From contig NZ_JAGHZZ010000018.1 of assembly GCF_017745095.1 (NCBI RefSeq), positions 1-64,000 on the forward strand: 64,000 bases of DNA, given 5' to 3'. Below are positions 10,301 to 16,696 of the stretch, in pieces. The DNA is from Sporocytophaga sp. (GTDB lineage Bacteria; Bacteroidota; Bacteroidia; Cytophagales; Cytophagaceae). Below the pieces are notes generated by a model. It saw only the letters and a list, made by a program, of their open reading frames with translations, was not told the DNA's origin and did no database searches. The position numbers and the translations under genes are program-made. Each line of letters opens with the position of its first letter. The stretch's first letter is position 1.

Positions 10301-12419
10301 TACTGGTAATGGAACGTGTAAACCTGTTCGGGATTCCCTATTTGTTGACTTTCAACAACTACCTACAATTAATTCAAGTGCTACCTCCATCTGTGTAGAT
10401 AATTCAGGAGCACCATTAAGCGGACAATATTCTAAAGCACAAGGAATCAAATGGACATCGACAGGAAGTGGAAATTTTCTTCCTTCTGATGTTGATTTGA
10501 ATCCTACTTATTATCCTTCGCCTGCAGATTTTTCATCAGGAAATATTCAGATTCAATTATCTACAACAGGTAACGGAGTTTGCCCTCCTGCAACAGCTGA
10601 TATTGCTGTTACTGTAAAGCCTGCACCAGTGATAGATGCAGGAACGGATAAAGTAGTATGTGCTGATAATCCACCGGTTAATGTAAGCGGAACTGTGGCA
10701 AATGCAGCAGGAGGTATATGGTCCAGTTCCGGAAGTGGAAGCTTTTCACCGGATCCAAGTCTGTTGAATGTTACTTACAATCCTTCCATTGCTGACATAG
10801 ATACCGGAGCGGTTCGGCTCTATTTTACTACAACTGGAAATGGTGATTGTTTTCCAAGAGTAGATAGTATGCTGATAACTATTACTCCAAGACCTGTTAT
10901 ATATGCAGGGGAAGATCAGCTGATATGTCCTAAGCAGACAAGTGTTACGCTTAATGCTACTGTAAATAACGCTTCTGGCGGACAGTGGACTTCAACAGGA
11001 ACAGGCACTAATTCTTCAGCATCCTCTTTAAACAATACATATACTTTATCTGCTGCCGATTATTCAGCTGGTCCTTTGATGTTCATTGTTACTTCTACAG
11101 GAAACGGTTTATGTCAGCCTGTAAAAGATACTCTTATGTTATCAATACTCCCGTTGCCGGACGTTGTCGCTGGTGCTGATCAGGCAGTTTGTCGCGATGT
11201 GGATGCAATTGCATTCTCAGGAGGTTATACCATAGCATCTGGTGCTAGTTGGTATTCTACAGGTACAGGTGTTTTTTCTAATCCTAATAGTACTATAACA
11301 GTCTATTATCCTTCTAATCAGGATAAGGACAATGGTTTAGTGAAAATCTATTACAAGACAATTTTGGCTAACACCTGCAGACAGGTGACAGATACAGCAA
11401 ATTTGTATATAGCACCTATTCCTGTTGCGCAAACCATATCAGATCAGATAGTATGTGTGGATAATGAGCGCATTAGTTTGTCAGGAAATGTTACCAATGC
11501 TACTGGCGGGGGATGGACAACATCCGGTTCAGGAGTTTTTCTTCCTGATACCTCTTCATTGGATGCATCTTATATAATTTCTGCTCAAGATAAAAGTGCT
11601 GGATTTGTAAGACTTATACTTACAACAACGGGTAATTTAGGTTGCTCAAATACAGACTCGGTCAATGTTACAATTTACCCTATTCCTGATATAAAATTAG
11701 GGAATGAGAATGCATGTATTGGAGATCAGATAGTTCTGAATGCTCAACCTTCCAATATTCCGGTGTTTGGACAAGCAAGCTTTAGCTGGCAGAAAGGTAG
11801 TAATAGTTTACCGTACAATACCTCTTCTATAACAGTTACAGATCCAGGGTTTTACAAAGTGAAATATCAGTTAGGGGAATGTTCGAGATATGATGAACTT
11901 AATTTGTCATTTCATCCCAAACCAATACCTCGGGTAGATGACCTTGTGGAGTTTTGTAAAGAGACTCAACAAGTTGTGATACTTGATGGTGGTCCTGCAG
12001 ACCATTACCTGTGGACGAAGTCAGGAAATACAGATAAACAGGAAGTTGTAAACCAGCCTGGAATGTATTATGTGAAGGTTTTTAATGAATTTAATTGTTC
12101 AAATCTCGATAGTATAAAGGTGGTAGATATCTGTCCTCCAAGAGTATTTGTACCAGATATATTTACACCTAACGACGATGGAAGCAATGATAAATTTAAT
12201 ACCTTTGGTAAATATTTTACTGCATACAAATTTACTGTCTTTAACAGGTGGGGAGAGATAATTTTTTATACAGAAAATCCAACGGAAGCATGGGATGGTA
12301 CGTATTTAGGAGAACCGATGCCTAACGGAGTTTATCCATGGATTTTGTACTATGAAGGGTTAACAGAGAGATACAAAGGACCTTTTAAGGAGCAGGGAAG
12401 TGTAACTGTAGACAGATAG
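4377..12419 (+). CDS. Giant SprB-like surface adhesin with 24 Ig-like repeats and a type B T9SS sorting domain
   Basis: A 2680-residue secreted protein. It has a signal peptide (1-29), a Cys-rich N-terminal domain (about 30-145) and one SprB-type repeat (about 254-312, CFGNSDATITAYGTGG...YQWSTGETT). Then come 24 tandem Ig/PKD-like repeats of about 88 residues (about 320-2438), another Ig-like region, and a gliding-motility-associated C-terminal domain (about 2590-2680, starting FVPDIFTPNDDGSNDKF). Nearly every repeat has VNAGPDxTVCADN at its start and STGNGxCxPVSD near its end, giving two cysteines per unit that could form a disulfide. This build fits T9SS-exported filaments used in gliding or adhesion; SprB of Flavobacterium is the known model. 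The ligand is unknown. A PorP/SprF homologue is divergent upstream and a tiny lipoprotein gene follows 4 bp downstream. Confidence 0.9.
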   Translation: MYFQKNKLHLICLLVGILILFSSNPIYSQAPLSSCDPSTPSFVVDLSGNADSAWFSPSVVRSGLCCGLDPNASPPIRCIEFVLTLDTGAQGIRFDIASGAVPPGSLGYQINCGPYHMVGENICLDGAGPHRLTFCKPGANKNIYTIVSIPKPNVTPPVTVSDACNATLTAEGFDPATIQWSSVPYNPIYNSYLNCTAACSTVTATYQPGAPPYIDYQVSGVPIGGCNANRVTRSTRVYFVNDKTAQIMPKDATVCFGNSDATITAYGTGGAPPYKYQWSTGETTQSINVGEGKYWVRITDATSCPAATDTVTVTAYKLPITANAGPDLTSCANNPSVGLAGSVAVATGGIWSGGTGTFSPSNNSLNVTYTPSPSEITAGTVKLTLTTTGNGSCPPATDDVIINIVPSPVVNAGTDRTICANNASVSLNGIVTNAGGGTWTGGAGTFNPNANTLNATYYPTATEISSGSVTLILTSSGNGTCLPVSDNVLITITPSPVINAGPDLTVCANNSTANLSATVSVASGVSWTGGTGSFSPNRNVLQPSYTPSAAEVAAGFVLLTVTSTGNGNCNPVSDDVRINISPAPLVNAGADRTVCANNPSLVLNGSVTVATGGVWSGGAGTFNPSTSALNASYTPSNAEITAGKVTLTLTSTGNGLCSPVSDNMVVTITPAPIVNAGSDVTVCGNNSSVSLSGIVTIATGGQWSGGTGTFSPNAGSLATQYNPSAAEIAAGSVILTLTSTGNGSCLQVSDNLRIQITPAPIVNAGPDLAICATANNVALNGSVTVASGGTWRTSGTGSFTPNANALNASYVPSASDKTSGNITLTLTSTGNGNCIPVTDNMQLTISPAPVVNAGPPKVICADAGSVSLSGSVLNASGAIWTSTGTGSYSPSNTNLNTNYNLSPGDRTPHVITFTLTSTGSGVCSPVSSQTQVTVTPAPTINAGPDITVCSDVPDVQLNGSVSIATGGIWSSSGSGSFSPSPLALNAKYIPSPADKAAGSVSITITSSGNGTCFPVTDQMQINFTPAPIINAGPDVVVCSDNPATALTGSVTVATGGTWTGGAGVFSPGRNGLAVTYTPTASEILTGSVFLTLTSTGNGTCIPVSDNIVIKITPAPIVNAGPDQNLCGDVNSIQINGTASNVTSFTWTTGGTGAFTNANALSTEYFPTTADTTSHSITLQLSVTPLPGCNPTSDAVTINFTQIPVIDAGPAQTVCENDIPVQLQASGAKARWSGGAGTFYPNDSTLNATYTPSAAELTIGSVALTITTIANSVCPQVTDNVAISFIKGPVVNVGPDITVCADTAGVPLAATVSNSSGARWSTTGTGVFSPDDITVNATYVPSAADAVAGNVMLTLSTTGTTICDPVTDYLILRINPAPIVNAGFDKTVCGDTSSVQLNGSVSFAGGGIWTSNGSGSYSPDNVSLNTNYLFTNADTAAHQVTFTLTSTGNGLCKPVSDQVIVNLTPVPFVSAGSDIEVCLDVTAIPLSGLVANTSGMLWTSTGTGYFTPSPLTNEVEYYPSVSDRTSGTATLTLMANATGVCSGRSHSITLSFTPAPTINAGPDQSICADSSMISLNGAVTVATGGAWTTNGSGTFTSPSSLITDYILSSADSAAGQVTLILTSTGNGTCNPVSDEMVLKITPSPTIYAGPDVTHCADVQAVNIFGLTTVATGGIWSSSGTGSFSPDPAQLNTAYIPSATDTANGSVVLTITSTGNGTCKAVSDQMVINLTPAPLVNAGVAGPICIDIMTSSLSGTVYNAGGGMWSTSGSGTFSNINNLITDYLLSATDKANTAVTIYLTSTGNGTCNPVVDSLVLDVNPGPIVNAGADQIICADADSVLLSGEYFLAGGAKWSTAGSGVFAASDTSMIVYYKPSVADTSAGSVKIFLTTFDNMGCNPVKDSLLITFTPAPVINAGTDQLICVNQNSINLSGAVSVATGGMWESTGAGIFNPNNALNTNYTVSPADTSNGVYFILTSTGNGTCKPVRDSLFVDFQQLPTINSSATSICVDNSGAPLSGQYSKAQGIKWTSTGSGNFLPSDVDLNPTYYPSPADFSSGNIQIQLSTTGNGVCPPATADIAVTVKPAPVIDAGTDKVVCADNPPVNVSGTVANAAGGIWSSSGSGSFSPDPSLLNVTYNPSIADIDTGAVRLYFTTTGNGDCFPRVDSMLITITPRPVIYAGEDQLICPKQTSVTLNATVNNASGGQWTSTGTGTNSSASSLNNTYTLSAADYSAGPLMFIVTSTGNGLCQPVKDTLMLSILPLPDVVAGADQAVCRDVDAIAFSGGYTIASGASWYSTGTGVFSNPNSTITVYYPSNQDKDNGLVKIYYKTILANTCRQVTDTANLYIAPIPVAQTISDQIVCVDNERISLSGNVTNATGGGWTTSGSGVFLPDTSSLDASYIISAQDKSAGFVRLILTTTGNLGCSNTDSVNVTIYPIPDIKLGNENACIGDQIVLNAQPSNIPVFGQASFSWQKGSNSLPYNTSSITVTDPGFYKVKYQLGECSRYDELNLSFHPKPIPRVDDLVEFCKETQQVVILDGGPADHYLWTKSGNTDKQEVVNQPGMYYVKVFNEFNCSNLDSIKVVDICPPRVFVPDIFTPNDDGSNDKFNTFGKYFTAYKFTVFNRWGEIIFYTENPTEAWDGTYLGEPMPNGVYPWILYYEGLTERYKGPFKEQGSVTVDR

Positions 12420-12423
12420 ATTT

Positions 12424-12711
12424 ATGAAAAAAAATTCATTCTATTTATGCCTGATAGTATTATGCTTTGTTTCTTGTATGAGAGACCAGTATAAAGGTAA
12501 CTCCTTGAGTGAAAGCAAACAAAAGGGCTTGTCGGATATGAGCAATAATTACCACGTAAAAGAAACAGCCAGAGTGTTGAATGAAAATAAAAACAAGAAA
12601 GAGAAGAGGGAGAAACTTGCTGAAAAAAGAAGAGTTGCTCTTGCAAAGATGAATACCAAAAGCAGTACGAAGTATAAAAGGAAAAGATCGTTAGTGTTTG
12701 ATTATTATTGA
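12424..12711 (+). CDS. Small basic lipoprotein co-transcribed with the giant adhesin
   Basis: A 95-residue protein with a hydrophobic leader and a lipobox (FVSC, lipidated Cys18). The remainder is short and highly charged, very rich in Lys and Arg (for example KNKKEKREKLAEKRRVALAK) with helical, coiled-coil propensity, and ends SLVFDYY. It begins only 4 bp after the stop of the adhesin and is followed by a strong terminator, so the two genes almost certainly share one mRNA. I do not recognise the family. Position suggests a periplasmic or outer-membrane accessory factor for the adhesin, which is inference only. Confidence 0.7.
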   Translation: MKKNSFYLCLIVLCFVSCMRDQYKGNSLSESKQKGLSDMSNNYHVKETARVLNENKNKKEKREKLAEKRRVALAKMNTKSSTKYKRKRSLVFDYY

Positions 12712-13030
12712 TTGCTAGAAGATTATAGATTGTTCCCACAAAAGATATAAGATAAGCCCCTATTTTAGGGGCTTTTTTATTTTAATAATACTAATTAACG
12801 TTTTCATTTTACAAGTAAAAAGAAAGTAGGTTATAGTTTGAGGAGTTAATTAGTAGAGAACTATTTCCTTATTTTAGTTTTGGAATTTTTATCATTTTTC
12901 AATATCAAGGGTACTTCTTTTGGTCTATTTGTTGGATTTCAGAAATATAAAATGAAATTCCACTTACGTTCTCCTTATGGTTATAATTAGAAGTATTCTT
13001 GTTAATTTTAGATTTATATATTCTTATTAT
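12712..13030. other. Intergenic gap, terminator plus AT-rich leader
   Basis: Besides the terminator I see only AT-rich sequence. The frame of the next gene is open back to an ATG at 12977, but the signal peptide fits the ATG at 13031 better, so this part is treated as untranslated. Confidence 0.4.
12754..12780 (+). terminator. Rho-independent terminator after the adhesin operon
   Basis: A perfect 9-bp stem AAGCCCCTA / TAGGGGCTT with a 3-nt loop, followed by a T-rich tail. It closes the two-gene adhesin-lipoprotein transcript. Confidence 0.85.
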
Positions 13031-13426
13031 ATGAAATTATATTTGAATTGTTCAGATCGTTGGTTTAAGGTATTTATTCTTAATACTGGTTTAGCTATTG
13101 TTTTCCTTATTTTACTGGCTGGGCCCTGCAATGCTCAATCATCCACTTCAAGTCAACCGGAATTCCCAACTGCTGAAACTATAAAAAAATCAGAATTGCA
13201 CTATAATCTTATTCCCGGAAATAACAATACCTGGGGCTATGATATATTTATGGGCGATAAATTGGTAATCCATCAAAGTGTGATACCAGGAATGGCAGGA
13301 AATAATGGATTTAAAAACAAAGCCAGCGCCCAGAAGGTGGCAGAAGCAGTAATGCACAAGATGAGAAATGGAGAAGTTCCACCCAGTATAAGTAAGGAAG
13401 AATTAAAAAGAATGAATGTATTATAA
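13031..13426 (+). CDS. DUF4907 family exported protein
   Basis: A 131-residue protein. I choose the Met that starts MKLYLNCSDRWFKV because the following hydrophobic stretch (about residues 13-32) and CNAQ form a signal peptide. The mature part matches the DUF4907 pattern: NTWGYDIFMGDKLVIHQS, then IPGMAGNNGFK, then AQKVAEAVMHKMRNGEVPPS and a final EEL..MNVL. The biochemical role of DUF4907 is unknown. It is followed 15 bp later by a kelch-repeat T9SS protein, and from memory DUF4907 genes often sit beside kelch-propeller genes in Bacteroidota, so the pair probably works together at the cell surface. Confidence 0.75.
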   Translation: MKLYLNCSDRWFKVFILNTGLAIVFLILLAGPCNAQSSTSSQPEFPTAETIKKSELHYNLIPGNNNTWGYDIFMGDKLVIHQSVIPGMAGNNGFKNKASAQKVAEAVMHKMRNGEVPPSISKEELKRMNVL

Positions 13427-13441
13427 ATTTGAAACTTTAAT

Positions 13442-16400
13442 ATGAAACTTTTAACTTTTTGTAATTCGAAATTTTCAGCATTAATAAAGCGGGTAATTTT
13501 TTTACAGTTTGTTTTTACAGCTTTTATTAACCCCTCCTTTTGTCAAACTCCGGACTCCTGGACAAAAAAGAATCATGTTGGATTCAATAAACCTGATGCG
13601 CCTTTATCAAGATTTGGAGCTGTAGGTTTTTCCATTAACAACAAAGGATATATAGGAGCCGGGAAAAATGATAATGGAAACCAGATTGATTTTTGGGAGT
13701 ATGATCCCATTACCAATGTATGGACACAGAAAGCTGATTTTATTGGCGGAGGCAGATATAATGCTGTGGGGTTTAGTATATCAAATAAAGGATATGTAGG
13801 AACGGGAAATGCAGGCCTAGGTGTACTTTATGATAATCAGAAAGGTTTTAAAGTTAAAGATTTTTATGAATACGATCCGGTAACCAACCAATGGACGCAA
13901 AAAGCGGATTTTGCGGGGGAAGCCAGACAGGCCGCTGTGGGCTTTGCTATTGGAGATAAAGGCTATATTGGTACAGGAACCAACGGTAATCCGCTCAATG
14001 ACTTCTGGGAGTATAATCCCAGTACAGATACCTGGTCTAAAAAGAAAGATTTTCCAGGAAAGGCTAGATTTGGAGCTTGCGGATTTGCTATTCAAAATAA
14101 AGGATACTTGGGCAGTGGAAATATTGGTGATAATATTGAATATGATGATCCTGAAAAAGTAAGTGACTTTTGGGAATATGACCCAACTCTTGATATGTGG
14201 ACTCAAAAGGCAGATGTTGGTGGAGACCCAAAGCATTTTGCCACAGGAATATCTGCAGGTAATAAAGGATATGTCAGCGGTGGAGATCAGTATATCTGGG
14301 AGTTTGATCCTGCAAGTAATACCTGGGAACAAAAAGTTGATTTAGGATATATTTTTGAATATGGAGCAGGATTCAGTATCGAAGGGAAACTGTACCAGGG
14401 TACAGGATATTCTTCAATTATTTTAAACGAATTTATAGAATACGATCCAAATAAAAATGCTGTGACAAGAAAAACCAATCTTGGCAATGAACTGATAACC
14501 AAAAGTGTAGGATTCTCAATTCTAAATAAAGGCTATATTGGAACAGGTTTTGGATTTAGAAACTATAAAGAGTTCTGGGAGTATGACCCTCAAACAGGAT
14601 ACTGGACGCAGAAAGCTGATTTTGCAGGAGATGGAAGAACCTCTGCTGTAGGTTTTTCAATAGGAGATAAAGGGTACATTGGTACTGGCCTTGGCTCAGT
14701 ATCCACAGGAACCTCAGATATTTTCATGAAAGATTTTTGGGAATATAATCCTGCAACAAATGTCTGGACAAGAAAAAAAGACTTTCCTGGAGCAGGAAGG
14801 TATGAAGCTGTTGGTTTTTCTATTAATAATAAAGGTTATATTGGAACAGGCACTATTAATGGAAATTTTGAAAAAGATTTTTGGGAATATGATCCTGCAA
14901 AAGATGAATGGACCAAGAAAAAAGATTTTGGAGGTGGCATAAGAACAGAAGCTGTTGGCTTTTCTATTAATAATAAGGGATACATCGGGACCGGAATAGG
15001 TACAATGAATCATCATAAAGACTTTTGGGAATATGATCCAGCTATAGACAATTGGATTCAAAAAGCCAATTTCAAGGGAACTGGAAGAAGTGGTGCTGTA
15101 GGTTTTAATGTCGGAAATAAGGGGTATATAGGTACAGGAGATGACCCTTATTCTCAGTCTGATTTTTATGAATTTGACCCCGCAAACAATACCTGGACAA
15201 GGAAAGCGGACTTTCCTGATACCAGATGGAATGCTATTGGATTTGGCATTGGCAATAAAGGATTCCTTGGTACAGGGGGGGCTCACAATGATGATATGGG
15301 TGATTTCTGGCAATATAATCCAAGTGAGTTATATATAAACAGTCTGAATAGTGCAACATTCTGTAAAGGTAGTCCTATTGAAGTAAAGTTTGCTACTGGA
15401 AAGGTTTTATATAATACAGACAATGTTTATAATGTTGAATTATCAGATGTTTCCGGTAGTTTCAATTCTCCTCTTTTACTAGGCACACTTAATTCCGGTG
15501 ATTCTTCAGGTGTAATAAAGGCAGAGATTCCACAGCAAATAATAAGCAGTAATTCCTATAAGATCAGAATTGTTAGTTCTCATCCTTCCTTTGTCAAAGA
15601 ATTTGAAAACCAAATTGTAATTGAAAACAATAATGCTCCTGTTGTTGCTAATACAATTTTACGTGATACGGTTTGTTCTAAAGTATTATGGAATGGTGTA
15701 CAGTTAACCTCTATTGAACCATCAGTAAGTTTTAAATGGAAGACTTTAGATAATCCATTTGTTATTGTTCCTGTTTCTTATGGAAACGGTAATATTCCAA
15801 GTCAGACTTTTTCCACTTCTGACGATCAACTTAGAGAGGTTAACTTTCAGATTCTTCCTTATTCAACCTGTCCTGGAAAGATGGCAGAATATATTGTAAC
15901 TGTGAGACCGACTCCTTGGGTTAGCTTTGATTATCCAATGGAAGATCTTATTTGTTCAGGTCAGATGTGGCCAACCAGTTCTATGAATTTACAACCTAAT
16001 AATGTTACCTTTAAATGGAGTTTATTATCCACAAATGGAGTATCTGGATATTTAACAGAAAGCGAAGGTGAGATTCCTCCGCATAAACTTTTAAACACAG
16101 GTGCAACAGATGCAAATGTTATTTATCAGCTAAGAGTTGAAGATGATTATTGCAGCTCTTTACCTATAAATTTTAAAGTTACAGTTGATGTGTGTACTGA
16201 TTTAAAAAATGAAAAACTGAACCAGGAATCATATTCAGTCTCCCCCAATCCATTTACAGACTTTACTGTCTTAAAAATGAACGGTGAAGATAATTTAATG
16301 AACTATAGCATTTTGCTTTTTGACTCACAAGGAAATAAAGTATTGGAAATTCCTGATGTTAAGACGAAAGAAGTTTTAATAGAAAGAGGAAATCTACATG

Positions 16401-16474
16401 ATGGAATCTACTATTATCAAGTTATAAATAAGAATCAACAAGCAGGAAGCGGGAAGATTGTGATTAGAAATTGA
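13442..16474 (+). CDS. Secreted kelch-repeat protein with 12 propeller blades and a type A T9SS sorting domain
   Basis: A 1010-residue exported protein. A signal peptide (about 1-34, ending PSFCQ) is followed by 12 kelch-like units (about 35-630) built on DFWEYDPATNxWTQKADF and AVGFSIxNKGYIGTG, each about 45-60 residues. This is enough for one 12-bladed or, more likely, two 6-bladed beta-propellers. Two to three beta-sandwich domains follow (about 630-920), and the C-terminal type A sorting domain begins at about residue 929 (SVSPNPFTD) and ends GSGKIVIRN. Kelch propellers bind proteins or glycans, and no catalytic Tyr/Cys galactose-oxidase motif is recognisable. Units 5-7 are the most diverged. 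It lies 15 bp after the DUF4907 gene, probably in one transcript. Confidence 0.85.
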   Translation: MKLLTFCNSKFSALIKRVIFLQFVFTAFINPSFCQTPDSWTKKNHVGFNKPDAPLSRFGAVGFSINNKGYIGAGKNDNGNQIDFWEYDPITNVWTQKADFIGGGRYNAVGFSISNKGYVGTGNAGLGVLYDNQKGFKVKDFYEYDPVTNQWTQKADFAGEARQAAVGFAIGDKGYIGTGTNGNPLNDFWEYNPSTDTWSKKKDFPGKARFGACGFAIQNKGYLGSGNIGDNIEYDDPEKVSDFWEYDPTLDMWTQKADVGGDPKHFATGISAGNKGYVSGGDQYIWEFDPASNTWEQKVDLGYIFEYGAGFSIEGKLYQGTGYSSIILNEFIEYDPNKNAVTRKTNLGNELITKSVGFSILNKGYIGTGFGFRNYKEFWEYDPQTGYWTQKADFAGDGRTSAVGFSIGDKGYIGTGLGSVSTGTSDIFMKDFWEYNPATNVWTRKKDFPGAGRYEAVGFSINNKGYIGTGTINGNFEKDFWEYDPAKDEWTKKKDFGGGIRTEAVGFSINNKGYIGTGIGTMNHHKDFWEYDPAIDNWIQKANFKGTGRSGAVGFNVGNKGYIGTGDDPYSQSDFYEFDPANNTWTRKADFPDTRWNAIGFGIGNKGFLGTGGAHNDDMGDFWQYNPSELYINSLNSATFCKGSPIEVKFATGKVLYNTDNVYNVELSDVSGSFNSPLLLGTLNSGDSSGVIKAEIPQQIISSNSYKIRIVSSHPSFVKEFENQIVIENNNAPVVANTILRDTVCSKVLWNGVQLTSIEPSVSFKWKTLDNPFVIVPVSYGNGNIPSQTFSTSDDQLREVNFQILPYSTCPGKMAEYIVTVRPTPWVSFDYPMEDLICSGQMWPTSSMNLQPNNVTFKWSLLSTNGVSGYLTESEGEIPPHKLLNTGATDANVIYQLRVEDDYCSSLPINFKVTVDVCTDLKNEKLNQESYSVSPNPFTDFTVLKMNGEDNLMNYSILLFDSQGNKVLEIPDVKTKEVLIERGNLHDGIYYYQVINKNQQAGSGKIVIRN

Positions 16475-16533
16475 TTTACTTGAAGTCTTATAGGCGTTTG
16501 CATTAGGAGTGAGAGTGTTCATTTAAATTTTAT

Positions 16534-16569
16534 AATAGCCAGTTTGTATATCGAACTGGCTATTTTTTT
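16534..16569 (+). terminator. Rho-independent terminator after the kelch gene
   Basis: An 11-bp stem AATAGCCAGTT / AACTGGCTATT with a 9-nt loop and a run of seven T residues. It separates the kelch transcript from the helicase gene. Confidence 0.85.
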
Positions 16570-16696
16570 GACGCAAAAACTAGATACATAATCCTATTTA
16601 TTGCTTGGTTATTAAAACCTCATTTTCTTCTCATCAATTTTTTGCTTTTTACATAACATTTAAGACATTAGCATTTTCAATTTAAAACTTCCAGCT

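Noticed and set aside
5336-11690. CRISPR or DNA-level tandem repeat array
   Set aside because: The repeats are 264 bp, protein-coding and diverged in DNA; they encode Ig-like domains.
12422-12739. 105-codon minus-strand frame opposite the small lipoprotein
   Set aside because: Phe/Ser-rich shadow of the Lys-rich gene; the plus-strand gene has a lipobox, an operon position and a terminator.
13817-15313. Antisense frames of 171 and 199 codons in the kelch gene
   Set aside because: Mirror images of the kelch repeat, Ile/Phe-rich without domain features.
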